From an uncultured Collinsella sp. (GTDB lineage Bacteria; Actinomycetota; Coriobacteriia; Coriobacteriales; Coriobacteriaceae), in contig UQMW01000052.1 of the NCBI GenBank assembly GCA_900542275.1, forward strand, positions 1 through 12,515: a DNA stretch of 12,515 nt, in the 5' to 3' direction. Made by a program: the position numbers and the translations under genes. Position 1 is the first letter of the stretch; every line of letters starts with the position of its first letter. Positions 1 through 6,586 of the stretch are shown piece after piece. Below the pieces are notes generated by a model. It saw only the letters and a list, made by a program, of their open reading frames with translations, ran no database searches and had not been told where the DNA came from.

Positions 1-372
1 GGCCTCCGTCTCCTCGGCAGCAGCCTCGCCCTCAGCAGCACCCTCACTCGCGGCCTTCTCGGCGGCAAGGCGGGCGCGACGCTCGGCAAAGGTCTCCTTC
101 TTTGCGGGCGCGGCCGTCTCGACGGCATCAGCGTCAGCATCGGAATCGTCATCGACAGCGGCCTTCTTGGGCTTGACCGGCGCCGAAGCGGCCTCACTTA
201 CCGGATCGATAATCTCGGACTGAACAACTGCCGTCATCTTTTCCTGCGTCTCGCGGAACTGACGGATGGCACGGCCGATCGTGCGGCCCATCTGCGGGAG
301 CTTATCCGGGCCAAACAGCAAAAAGCCGAAGACCACGATGATTGCCAGCTCACCCTCTCCAATACCAAACAC
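1..372 (-). CDS. Twin-arginine translocase subunit, TatA/TatB family (3' end outside window)
   Basis: Membrane subunit of the Sec-independent (Tat) pathway, which exports folded proteins across the cytoplasmic membrane. Read from a GTG at 370-372, the protein starts MFGIGEGELAIIVVFGFLLF, then GPDKLPQMGR. This is the family signature: a short N-terminal membrane helix (about residues 8-21), the FGP-x-KLP hinge, then an amphipathic helix (residues 27-45). A polar Glu sits at position 8. After about residue 55 the tail is low-complexity, rich in Ala, Glu, Asp and Lys; 124 codons are visible without a stop, so the gene continues past base 1. A GGAGG at 378-382 lies 5 bases upstream of the GTG and decides this start; no ATG fits. 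TatA and TatB cannot be separated reliably from this part. A tatC gene may lie further left, which is speculation. Confidence 0.86.
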   Translation of the reverse strand, partial: MFGIGEGELAIIVVFGFLLFGPDKLPQMGRTIGRAIRQFRETQEKMTAVVQSEIIDPVSEAASAPVKPKKAAVDDDSDADADAVETAAPAKKETFAERRARLAAEKAASEGAAEGEAAAEETEA

Positions 373-384
373 ACATACCTCCAA

Positions 385-404
385 GGCTCGATGTGAGTCG
401 AGCC
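385..404 (-). repeat. Inverted repeat just upstream of the tat ribosome binding site
   Basis: GGCTCGA and TCGAGCC form a perfect 7-bp stem around a 6-base loop (385-391 and 398-404). On the minus strand it ends two bases before the GGAGG of the tat gene, so in the mRNA it would be a hairpin touching the 5' side of the Shine-Dalgarno sequence. It has no T tract, so it is not a terminator. Confidence 0.6.
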
Positions 405-447
405 CGCACCGCGCCATTCGGCCGGAACTCGTCTATTCATTCGGTCA

Positions 448-453
448 AGTATA
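448..453 (-). promoter_or_regulatory. Possible -10 element for the tat gene
   Basis: TATACT on the minus strand, about 76 bases before the GTG start, followed by T (TATACTT). The same heptamer lies upstream of the aminotransferase gene and of the GntR gene. No convincing -35 hexamer is seen 16-18 bases upstream, so this is a weak call. Confidence 0.3.
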
Positions 454-525
454 GCGCCCGGACGCCAAAACGTTCGAGCGCATCACAAACATATGCCAAA
501 CGGCACGCCCCTTTTGGGACAGGGC

Positions 526-840
526 TTATGCGGCCGTGATCGAAATCTCCTGGTCGACACCCAGCAGCTGAACCACGCGCATCACCGGGGGTTGCACGTT
601 GGCGCAGCTAAAACGCTTGCCATGATCGGCTGCGTGGTGCGCGGCGCCCACAAGCACGCCAATGCCCGTCGAGTCGATATAGCTCACCTGGGCAAAGTCG
701 AGCTCAACGGCCTCGGTGGGCTGCTCAAGCGCCAAGTCGATGGCGTTACGCAAACTGTCGGCGTTAGAGATATCGATTTCGCCGGTCACCTTAATGGTGT
801 AGAGCTCCGGCGTGGGGTTGGTGGAAATACCCAAATCCAT
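526..840 (-). CDS. STAS-domain anti-sigma factor antagonist (SpoIIAA/RsbV type)
   Basis: A 104-residue single-domain STAS protein. In the known SpoIIAA/RsbV family such proteins bind a serine-kinase anti-sigma factor and so free a sigma factor; phosphorylation of a conserved Ser switches them off. The motif here is IDSTGIGVLVG at residues 55-65, with Ser57 in the position of the phosphorylated residue. GEIDISNADSLRNAI (residues 20-34) matches the N-terminal part of the fold. The ATG at 838-840 has AGGAG 7 bases upstream. The upstream aminotransferase gene ends 67 bases away on the same strand, so the two may be co-transcribed. No RsbW/SpoIIAB kinase or sigma factor lies in the window, so the partner is unknown. 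GGCA/TGCC half-sites at 494-505 just beyond the stop form only a weak hairpin. Confidence 0.9.
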   Translation of the reverse strand: MDLGISTNPTPELYTIKVTGEIDISNADSLRNAIDLALEQPTEAVELDFAQVSYIDSTGIGVLVGAAHHAADHGKRFSCANVQPPVMRVVQLLGVDQEISITAA

Positions 841-907
841 GTATACGCTCCTTTGCGTATCGAAAGTGCGGAAAAGTACGCGGCGCGGACTTGCAGAGCT
901 CTGCGCG

Positions 908-2212
908 CTAGGCGCGCTCGGCACGCGCGATCTCGGCAGCGACGAGCTTGACGGCCAGCACCAGTACGTCGAGCGCGGCCTCCAGGTCCTCGACCGTGGG
1001 ATAGCTCGGCGCGATGCGGATGTTGGTGTCGCGCGGGTCCTTGCCATAGGGCCAGGTGGCACCAGCCGGCGTGAGCTTGACGCCCAGATCGGCACAAAGC
1101 GCGGCGACCTTTTGGGCCGAGCCCTCAGGACCATCGAAGCTCACAAAGTAGCCGCCGCGGGGATGCGTCCAAGTGGCGCAACCCGTGTTGCCCAGACCCT
1201 CGGTGAGCTTGCGCTCAACGGCCTCAAAGCGCGGGCGCAAAAACTCGGCATGCTTTTTCATATGCTCCTTGACCGCCTCAATGGTGGGAAGGAAACGCAC
1301 GTGACGCAGCTGGTTGAGCTTGTCGGCGCTGATCAAGCCGGCCTTGAGGCGCTTGGAGAACTCCGCGATGACCGCAGGGCTCGCGCCGATAAAGCCGATG
1401 CCGGCGCCCGGGAAGGTAATCTTGGACGTCGAGGCAAAAGCCACCACGCGGTCCTCGGTGCCCGCCGCGCGAGCGAGGTCAAAGATATTGGCAAGCTCGT
1501 CGGTCTCGTCGTACAGGTCGTGCACGCAGTAGGCGTTGTCCCAGAAGATGCGGAAATCGGGCGCGGCCGTGGGCATCTCGACCAGGCGGCGCACGGTGTC
1601 CTCGCTAAAGGTGATGCCCGTGGGGTTGGAATACTTGGGCACGCACCAGATACCCTTGATGGAATCGTCGGCGGCAACGAGGCGCTCGATCTCGTCCATG
1701 TCGGGGCCGTTGTCGGTCATCGCAACGGGGACGTTCTCGATGCCCAAGTCGGCGGTGATGCCAAAGTGGCGATCGTAGCCGGGAACGGGGCACAGGAACT
1801 TGACCTTCTTGCCGTCGTGCGCGGCCTCGTAGGCATCCCAGGGCTCGCTGCCGCACGAACCACAGCGCCAGAACATGCCGGCGATGTCGTGCTCGATCAA
1901 AAGGCTCGACGAACCCAGCACGAGCGTCTGCTCGGCGGGGCAGCCCAGGAACTCCCCTGCCAACTTGCGTGCCGAGGGAATGCCCTCGAAGCAGCCGTAG
2001 TTGGAGCAGTCGACGTTGCCGTCGTGCAGATCGGCCTCGGCATTGAGGATATCGAGCATGGGGCGCGAGATGTCCACCTGGGAGGGCGACGGCTTACCGC
2101 GGGCCATGTCGAGCGCCAGGCCCTTGGCCTTGACCTCGGCGACCTCGGCTTTGAGCGCCTCGATGGCGGCATCGAGTTCGGTGGTTTCCATCTTCTGGTA
2201 GATCGTCTGCAT
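908..2212 (-). CDS. PLP-dependent aminotransferase, probable aspartate aminotransferase (AspT/MocR-like class I)
   Basis: A 434-residue fold-type I aminotransferase, presumably cytosolic, moving an amino group between an amino acid and a 2-oxoacid. SNPTG (195-199), the PLP-ring Asp225 in FWDNAYCVHDL, the Schiff-base lysine Lys264 in STSKITFPGAG, and the carboxylate-binding Arg399 in TNIRIAPSYP are all present. Length and the motif context (YGCFEGIPSARKL, FWDNAYCVHDL, HPRGGYFVSF) fit the aspartate aminotransferase group best known from Corynebacterium glutamicum AspT; the exact substrate cannot be read from sequence. The ATG at 2210-2212 has AAAGG about 8 bases upstream; Met8 has no ribosome site. 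The STAS gene follows 67 bases downstream, and the small plus-strand gene at 2363 is divergent. Confidence 0.88.
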   Translation of the reverse strand: MQTIYQKMETTELDAAIEALKAEVAEVKAKGLALDMARGKPSPSQVDISRPMLDILNAEADLHDGNVDCSNYGCFEGIPSARKLAGEFLGCPAEQTLVLGSSSLLIEHDIAGMFWRCGSCGSEPWDAYEAAHDGKKVKFLCPVPGYDRHFGITADLGIENVPVAMTDNGPDMDEIERLVAADDSIKGIWCVPKYSNPTGITFSEDTVRRLVEMPTAAPDFRIFWDNAYCVHDLYDETDELANIFDLARAAGTEDRVVAFASTSKITFPGAGIGFIGASPAVIAEFSKRLKAGLISADKLNQLRHVRFLPTIEAVKEHMKKHAEFLRPRFEAVERKLTEGLGNTGCATWTHPRGGYFVSFDGPEGSAQKVAALCADLGVKLTPAGATWPYGKDPRDTNIRIAPSYPTVEDLEAALDVLVLAVKLVAAEIARAERA

Positions 2213-2253
2213 GGGTGCGACCTTTCGCGAAGCGGGACGTTGCAGTTCGTCTA

Positions 2254-2259
2254 AGTATA
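2254..2259 (-). promoter_or_regulatory. Possible -10 element for the aminotransferase gene
   Basis: TATACT followed by T on the minus strand, 42 bases before the ATG, in a GC-rich surround. It matches the -10 consensus at five of six positions, but the expected -35 region (about 2277-2283) is not recognisable. It is supported mainly by recurrence of TATACTT ahead of two other genes here. Confidence 0.35.
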
Positions 2260-2362
2260 GACCGCCACCGCCGCAACGGTATGAAGCCGTGATAGATTAA
2301 GTTCATCGCAATGAATTACGACATCGCCGCGCATGCCGGCGTGGGGCGCCTAAGGAGGCATT

Positions 2363-2617
2363 ATGGAATACGGTTCGTTTAGGGCTGAGGAATTCGGCGA
2401 CCTGCAGCGCCTGGTCGACGGGCTGTTTTACGACCGCCACGCCATCGACCGCCTGGACCTAATCGTGCAGGCCGAAATCTTGGACCTGGCGCCCGACCTT
2501 ATGGAGATCGTGAACCTTTTGCCGCCCGGCTATTACGACCGCCAGTCACTTTGCGACCAGCTGAACTCCGCCTTAGCCGCCCACGGCTGGGGCGCCGTCT
2601 ACGGCACCGTGGAATAG
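2363..2617 (+). CDS. Small acidic protein of unknown function (84 aa)
   Basis: I do not recognise a named family. The protein has 84 residues, is acidic (many Asp and Glu), is predicted mostly helical, and has no signal peptide or membrane segment. The N-terminal half alternates Leu, Asp and Arg as in amphipathic helices. The second half, NLLPPGYYDRQSLCDQLNSA then a Gly-Trp-Gly segment (HGWGAVYGTVE), looks like a compact conserved motif and resembles what I recall from other Coriobacteriia small proteins, unverified. AAGGAGG at 2352-2358 lies 4 bases from the ATG, which makes translation very likely. The gene is divergent from the aminotransferase gene and convergent with nhaA; its 3' region carries a 20-bp inverted repeat and a terminator. 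Confidence 0.75.
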   Translation: MEYGSFRAEEFGDLQRLVDGLFYDRHAIDRLDLIVQAEILDLAPDLMEIVNLLPPGYYDRQSLCDQLNSALAAHGWGAVYGTVE

Positions 2618-2626
2618 AACCACTCA

Positions 2627-2673
2627 TTGGGGACAGACTTAAATGAGTAGTCGTCATTTAAGTCTGTCCCCAA
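2627..2673. repeat. Perfect 20-bp inverted repeat (REP-like palindrome)
   Basis: The arms TTGGGGACAGACTTAAATGA (2627-2646) and its exact reverse complement (2654-2673) enclose a 7-base loop. It begins 9 bases after the stop of the 84-aa gene. There is no T tract after it, and a separate proper terminator follows at 2724. The stem carries the GGGGACAG core found in other spacers of this window, which suggests a dispersed palindromic element rather than a gene-specific signal. Confidence 0.93.
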
Positions 2674-2713
2674 CGACTATGGGGCAGTCATTTAAGTCTG
2701 TCCCCAACGACTA
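2653..2713. repeat. 27-bp exact direct repeat, two copies
   Basis: Bases 2653-2679 and 2687-2713 are identical over 27 positions, with 7 bases between them (TGGGGCA). Each copy contains TCATTTAAGTCTGTCCCCAA followed by CGACTA. The right arm of the 20-bp inverted repeat lies inside the first copy, so the array holds three related units: one inverted and two direct. Confidence 0.93.
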
Positions 2714-2723
2714 CCCAGTGACT

Positions 2724-2761
2724 AAAACGCCGCCTGTGATGGTATTCACAGGCGGCGTTTT
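2724..2761. terminator. Bidirectional terminator between the 84-aa gene and nhaA
   Basis: A perfect 16-bp inverted repeat: AAAACGCCGCCTGTGA (2724-2739), a 6-base loop, and its exact complement (2746-2761). The stem is GC-rich, with A4 at one end and T4 at the other, so it can end transcription from either strand. It lies 17 bases past the nhaA stop and about 106 bases past the stop of the 84-aa gene. Confidence 0.9.
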
Positions 2762-2778
2762 CAAACTTGTATGTGCTC

Positions 2779-4137
2779 TTACTCGTCCTTGGGCGCAGGG
2801 TGTTTGCAGACCACGCTCATGTAGATCATGCCCAGCACGGCCGCGGTGACCGAACCGGCAAGAATGGCGGCCTTTGCGGCCAGGACCTCAAACTGGGCCG
2901 TCGGGAAGGCGAGGCCGCTGATGAGGATCGACATGGTAAAGCCGATACCGCCCAAAATGCCCACACCGGCGATCATATGCCAGTTGACATTGTGCGGCAG
3001 CTCGGAAATCTTGAGCTTAACCAGGGCAAACGTCATGCCAAAGATGCCGATCGGTTTGCCCAGCAGCATGCCAAAATATACGCCGAGCGTCACCGGGTCG
3101 GTGAGCAGCGTGCTCATGTCCACGCCCACTAGGCGAACCTGCGCGTTTACGAACGCAAAGATCGGCAGGATCACAAAGTTGACCGGCGTGGAGATCAGAC
3201 GCTCCATGCGGATGAGCGGCGGGGTCACGCGGTGCATGACGCGCTCGACCTTGGTGGTCGAGACGGTAAAGTCGTGCTGACCCAGGATGTGCGCCTCGTC
3301 GTCGTAGCGGTCGTCGAGCAACGGCAGGCACTCGCCCAGCCAGTCGGTAAGGCTATCGAGCTTGACGCCGCACTTGGCCGGGATGGTAAAGGCCAAGATG
3401 ACGCCAGCAAGCGTAGCATGCACGCCGCTCTTGAACATGCAGAACCACAGCAGCAGACCCAGCACCGAATACGGGGCAAGGCGGTAGTGCTGCGTCTTGT
3501 TGAGCCACACGAGCGCGCAGGTCACAACCGCAGCGGCGCCCAGCCAAAACGTGCTGGGGCTCTGGCCGTAGAAGATGGCGATAGCGGCGATGGAGATCAG
3601 GTCGTCGGCAATGGCGAGCGTCGAGAAGAACACGCGCACGCCGTTGGGCACGCGGTTACCCAAAAGCGATAGCACGCCCAGCGCAAAGGCGATATCGGTT
3701 GCCATGGGAATAGCCCAGCCGTTGTGCGCGCCGGCATGGTTAAAGATCAGGTAGATGCAGGCGGGAACGACGACGCCGCCCACGGCCGCCAGCATGGGAA
3801 GCATGGCCTGACGCGGATTCTTGAGCTCGCCGACCGTCATCTCGTACTTAAGCTCGATGCCCACCAGCAAAAAGAAGATCGCCATGAGAAAGTCGTTGAC
3901 AAAGACCTCGACGGTAAGGCCAGCCGTAAGGCTGCCAAGACCCACATACAGCGGGGTCTCCAAAAAGTGATGAATAGCCTCGTAGGCATCGGTGTTGGCG
4001 CAGATGACCGCGGCGATGGCTGCGATCACCATGACGGCGGCGGAAATCGTGCCGTTCTCGGCAATGCGCTCCCAAATGTCGTGACGCTCAAAACGCTTGC
4101 GCTCACGGGTGTTGAACAGCTGCTCGGGTGCTGCCAT
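2779..4137 (-). CDS. nhaA: Na+/H+ antiporter NhaA
   Basis: Integral membrane antiporter that expels Na+ or Li+ in exchange for protons, for pH and sodium homeostasis. The 452-residue protein has many hydrophobic segments. The ion-site residues of the family are present: Asp178-Asp179 in LAIADDLISI (E. coli Asp163-Asp164), Asp148 in MATDIAFALG (E. coli Asp133), and Lys361 in LLGKPIG (E. coli Lys300). FLLVGIELKYEM (89-100) and GGIGFTMSI (396-404) are further NhaA hallmarks. It is longer than the 388-residue E. coli protein, mostly through a hydrophilic segment around residues 255-310 that includes LPLLDDRYDDEAH; such longer forms are known in the family. The ATG at 4135-4137 is preceded by AAAGGAG at 4144-4150. 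It is a single-gene unit with its own downstream terminator. Confidence 0.96.
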   Translation of the reverse strand: MAAPEQLFNTRERKRFERHDIWERIAENGTISAAVMVIAAIAAVICANTDAYEAIHHFLETPLYVGLGSLTAGLTVEVFVNDFLMAIFFLLVGIELKYEMTVGELKNPRQAMLPMLAAVGGVVVPACIYLIFNHAGAHNGWAIPMATDIAFALGVLSLLGNRVPNGVRVFFSTLAIADDLISIAAIAIFYGQSPSTFWLGAAAVVTCALVWLNKTQHYRLAPYSVLGLLLWFCMFKSGVHATLAGVILAFTIPAKCGVKLDSLTDWLGECLPLLDDRYDDEAHILGQHDFTVSTTKVERVMHRVTPPLIRMERLISTPVNFVILPIFAFVNAQVRLVGVDMSTLLTDPVTLGVYFGMLLGKPIGIFGMTFALVKLKISELPHNVNWHMIAGVGILGGIGFTMSILISGLAFPTAQFEVLAAKAAILAGSVTAAVLGMIYMSVVCKHPAPKDE

Positions 4138-4151
4138 GGGCGGCTCCTTTC

Positions 4152-4167
4152 ACGGGAAGGCTCCCGT
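4152..4167 (-). repeat. Short inverted repeat beside the nhaA ribosome binding site
   Basis: ACGGGA and TCCCGT form a perfect 6-bp stem with a 4-base loop, one base away from the AAAGGAG of nhaA. On the mRNA it would sit directly 5' of the Shine-Dalgarno sequence. The T run lies 5' of it on the minus strand, so it is not a terminator for transcripts entering nhaA. Confidence 0.5.
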
Positions 4168-4281
4168 CTTAAAAAAGCACGGCCCGCCCAAATGGCGGCG
4201 CCGCGCTCCAACGTATTACGCTTGCATCTAGCCTACCCTGCGCGACAAGCGCGCGAGCGCGGCCGAAAAGCGGAACCACAG

Positions 4282-4302
4282 GTTGAACATTATTTGTTCA
4301 AC
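4282..4302. promoter_or_regulatory. Operator-like palindrome upstream of nhaA
   Basis: GTTGAACA and TGTTCAAC (4282-4289 and 4295-4302) are perfect 8-bp arms around TTATT. The site is AT-rich compared with its surroundings and lies 145 bases upstream of the nhaA start and 43 bases before the ppaC terminator. It could bind a dimeric regulator. No family is recognised, and no clear promoter was found next to it. Confidence 0.45.
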
Positions 4303-4344
4303 GGCACGGGCGCCCCTGTCCAATAGGCGACGTGGTCCCGCGCA

Positions 4345-4385
4345 CAAAAAACGACCGGAGCGCGGAGCATCCGCGATCCGGTCGT
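4345..4385 (-). terminator. Rho-independent terminator of ppaC
   Basis: On the minus strand a 9-bp stem (ACGACCGGA with TCCGGTCGT, 4377-4385 and 4351-4359) continues through one mismatch into a 6-bp stem (CGCGGA with TCCGCG) with a 3-base loop, followed directly by a run of six T (4346-4351 read in complement). It begins 17 bases beyond the ppaC stop codon. Confidence 0.93.
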
Positions 4386-4401
4386 GAGCAGGTTGCAAAA
4401 C

Positions 4402-5325
4402 CTAGCAGGCGGCCATGATGGGGGCAGCGACCTGCTTCTTGCGGGAGAGGACTCCCGGCATCCAAACGCCGTCGTGCTCGTCGGCAATGCCCAGGCCCTT
4501 CTGAGCGGCCTCGGTCTCGCCCTCGAGCAGAACCTGCGAGCCCTCCTCCATGATGTCGGTGATGCACAGGACGATGCCGTCGGCGCCCTTCTCGGCGGCG
4601 TAGGCGCGCATGGCCTCGCGGATCTCGTCAATCATGCCAAGCGCACGGCTCTTGTCGACGGTCTCGTACTGGCCGATGAGCAGCTTCTTGCCGGCGGGCT
4701 CGAACATCTTGATGTCGTTGCCGACCATCTCGGCTGCGGTGAAGGAGCCGGACGGACGGGTGAGGAAGACCTCCATGCCGAACTTGACCGGGTCGACGCC
4801 CACCTGCTCGCCGAGCTTGGCGGCGACGGCGCGGTCGAGATCGGTGGTGGTGGGGCTCTTGAGCATGAGCGTATCGGTCATCATGGCCGAGAGCAGCAGT
4901 TTGGCCTGAACGTCGGAAAGCTCGACGCCGAGCACGCCGGCGAGCTTGGTGACGATGGTACAGCTGGAGCCCCAGGGCAGGCAGATGTAGTGCAGCGGGC
5001 CGGCGGTCTCGAAGTCGCCGATGCGGTGATGGTCGACGACGCCAAAGACCGTGGCGTCCTTAAGGCCGGCGACGGACTGGGCAGACTCGTTGTGGTCGGT
5101 GAGGACGACGAGCTGGCCGGCCTCGACGGAATCGATCACGCGGGGCTCGGCAATGCCGGCGTCGGCGAGCAGCTTGGCGGACTCGGCCGGAAGCTGGCCC
5201 AGTGCGCAGGCCTCGTAGGTGTTGCCGGCATACTCAACCTGGTTGAGCAGCTGGGACAGGACGACGGCGCTCATGATGGCGTCGTTATCGGGATTCTGGT
5301 GACCAAAGACAAGAACGTTTGCCAT
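4402..5325 (-). CDS. ppaC: Manganese-dependent inorganic pyrophosphatase (family II)
   Basis: Cytosolic enzyme that hydrolyses pyrophosphate to two phosphates, pulling biosynthetic reactions forward. The 307-residue length is typical for family II. The DHH-type metal motifs are all visible: GHQNPDND (8-15, with His9, Asp13 and Asp15), LTDHNE with Asp77, VVDHHR with Asp98-His99-His100, and Asp151 in MTDT. The C-terminal DHHA2 domain carries SRKKQ (294-298), the substrate-binding signature of the family. No CBS domains are inserted, so it is the short unregulated form. The ATG at 5323-5325 has GGAGG 6 bases upstream. It stands alone, with a strong terminator 3' of it; the promoter was not identified with confidence. 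Confidence 0.97.
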   Translation of the reverse strand: MANVLVFGHQNPDNDAIMSAVVLSQLLNQVEYAGNTYEACALGQLPAESAKLLADAGIAEPRVIDSVEAGQLVVLTDHNESAQSVAGLKDATVFGVVDHHRIGDFETAGPLHYICLPWGSSCTIVTKLAGVLGVELSDVQAKLLLSAMMTDTLMLKSPTTTDLDRAVAAKLGEQVGVDPVKFGMEVFLTRPSGSFTAAEMVGNDIKMFEPAGKKLLIGQYETVDKSRALGMIDEIREAMRAYAAEKGADGIVLCITDIMEEGSQVLLEGETEAAQKGLGIADEHDGVWMPGVLSRKKQVAAPIMAAC

Positions 5326-5435
5326 GGAAATCCTCCACTTGATATGTGTACTTGGACGTAGCTATGGTAGCACGCCGACGCCGAACCCTATGAGATGGAA
5401 GGGCCGCAGCACAAATTGGGGCAGGAGCTGAGGCA

Positions 5436-5465
5436 AAGTCTGTCCCCTCTGCACCATGTGGTGCA
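5436..5465. repeat. Intergenic AAGTCTGTCCCC motif plus TGCACCA palindrome
   Basis: AAGTCTGTCCCC at 5436-5447 is identical to the core of the repeats at 2660-2671 and 2694-2705. It is followed at once by TGCACCA-TG-TGGTGCA (5450-5465), a perfect 7-bp inverted repeat with a 2-base centre. The pair lies in the 164-base spacer between the glucokinase stop and the ppaC start. No T tract follows on either side, so a terminator role is doubtful. Confidence 0.7.
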
Positions 5466-5489
5466 AACTAACCTTCCCCCTTGCGCCAG

Positions 5490-6443
5490 CTATTTGCCGG
5501 CGGCGCGCAGGGCTACGTAGGCGGCACCGATGATGCCGGCGTCGTTGCCGAGCGAGGCGACCTCGATGGGCGTCTCGCGCGAGGCGGATAGCGCATAGTG
5601 CTGGAAGTGTTCGCGAACCGCGTCGAGGTAGACGTCGGCCGAGGCGGAGGCGCCACCGCCGATCAGGAACATCTCGGGGTCGACCACGTTGGCGATAAGC
5701 GCCAGAGCGCGACCGAGATAGTCGGCCATGGTATCGGCCGCGGCCAGCGCAAGCTTGTCGCCCTCGCGACAGGCCTGGAACACGTCCTTGGAATCGGAGG
5801 GGCCGGTGAGCTCGATGGGCTCGACGCCCGCCTTCTCGCACTCGGCAAGGTAGTTGCTCACCACGCCGGTGGCGCTGGAATACTGCTCAAGGTGGCCATG
5901 GCCGCCGCAGCCGCAGGTGCGCTCCTCGGCAGGATTCAGGCACATATGGCCGATCTCGCCGCCGGCGCCCACAACGCCCGATACCACATCGCCGTTGACG
6001 ATAACGCCACCGCCCACGCCGGTACCGATGGTGACCATCACCACGTTCTGCACGCCCTTGGCAGAGCCGAGCCAAGCCTCGCCCATAGCAGCGGCGTTGG
6101 CATCGTTTTCGTACTTAACGACCGCGTCGGGGCAGTGCTCCTGAATGGCGATCTTAAGCTCGGGCAGGTTAATGGCAATGTTGGCCTTGACCTTGGCGTC
6201 GCCCGAAGCCGGGATGGGGCACGGAACGGCCAGGCCAATGCCCGCCACAAAGGCGCGCGGAATCTGTGCCTTGGCGACCACTTGGTCGATGGCCTCGGTC
6301 ACCGCGGCAAAGCCCGCAGCGTCAACGATGGGAGGCGTGGGCACGCTGGCCTTGGCAAGCAGATTGCCGTCCTCATCGAACAGGCCCTCCTTAACCGAAG
6401 TGCCGCCGACGTCAATGCCGATGTAGTACTGCTTAGGTTCCAT
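5490..6443 (-). CDS. ROK-family glucokinase
   Basis: Cytosolic sugar kinase, most likely ATP-dependent glucokinase making glucose-6-phosphate. The 317-residue protein has IGIDVGGTSVKEG (8-20, phosphate-binding loop 1), the catalytic Asp114 in ENDANAA, the glycine-rich IGTGVGGGV (139-147) and GGEIGHM (161-167). The zinc motif is CGCGGHGHLE (177-186): Cys177, Cys179 and His166 are kept, but the usual last Cys is His184. The ATG at 6441-6443 gives the normal ROK N terminus and has AAAGG about 10 bases upstream; extending to 6509 adds 22 unrelated residues. It follows the PTS-glucosidase operon on the same strand but beyond a terminator. It would use the free glucose left by the phospho-beta-glucosidase. 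Fructokinase or another hexose kinase is possible. Confidence 0.9.
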   Translation of the reverse strand: MEPKQYYIGIDVGGTSVKEGLFDEDGNLLAKASVPTPPIVDAAGFAAVTEAIDQVVAKAQIPRAFVAGIGLAVPCPIPASGDAKVKANIAINLPELKIAIQEHCPDAVVKYENDANAAAMGEAWLGSAKGVQNVVMVTIGTGVGGGVIVNGDVVSGVVGAGGEIGHMCLNPAEERTCGCGGHGHLEQYSSATGVVSNYLAECEKAGVEPIELTGPSDSKDVFQACREGDKLALAAADTMADYLGRALALIANVVDPEMFLIGGGASASADVYLDAVREHFQHYALSASRETPIEVASLGNDAGIIGAAYVALRAAGK

Positions 6444-6497
6444 GGGAGCCCACCTTTCTCGTTTAAACATTGCCAGTATGGTACCGCTCCCAAGGCA

Positions 6498-6538
6498 AAA
6501 ACCTGCCAAAAAGGGACAGGTTTGTTTTGGCAGGTTTT
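6498..6538. repeat. Perfect 14-bp inverted repeat with GGGACAG loop
   Basis: AAAACCTGCCAAAA (6498-6511) and its exact complement (6525-6538) surround a 13-base loop holding GGGACAGG. It lies 54 bases upstream of the glucokinase start. The A/T ends and stable stem could act as a weak terminator, but the operon already has a better one at 6587-6626. The segment 6512-6534 matches the reverse complement of 10471-10493 at 19 of 23 positions, which points to a dispersed repeat. Confidence 0.9.
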
Positions 6539-6586
6539 ATCTGGGAAAACGCGAATGTCCGCTCAGTAGGCCGCGAAAGGCCTTAG

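Noticed and set aside
812..2254. 480-residue plus-strand open frame over the aminotransferase
   Set aside because: It is the antisense shadow of a gene with full PLP-enzyme motifs; its composition is odd (many Ala, Gly, Val, Asp) and it has no ribosome site.
2653..2713. CRISPR array
   Set aside because: Only two direct copies with a 7-base spacer and one inverted copy; no leader and no cas genes.
2643..2849. 68-residue plus-strand frame across the repeats and terminator
   Set aside because: It runs through the repeat and a perfect terminator hairpin, then into antisense nhaA; no ribosome site.
4384..5361. Long plus-strand frame over ppaC, and a similar one at 5598-6569 over the glucokinase
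   Set aside because: Both mirror real minus-strand genes and show no recognisable domains.
5450..5465. Terminator for the glucokinase gene
   Set aside because: The TGCACCA stem has no T tract on the minus strand, so it was kept only as a repeat.
6444..6509. N-terminal extension of the glucokinase to 6509
   Set aside because: The extra 22 residues do not fit the ROK fold; MEPKQYYIGIDVGG is the natural start and has a ribosome site.
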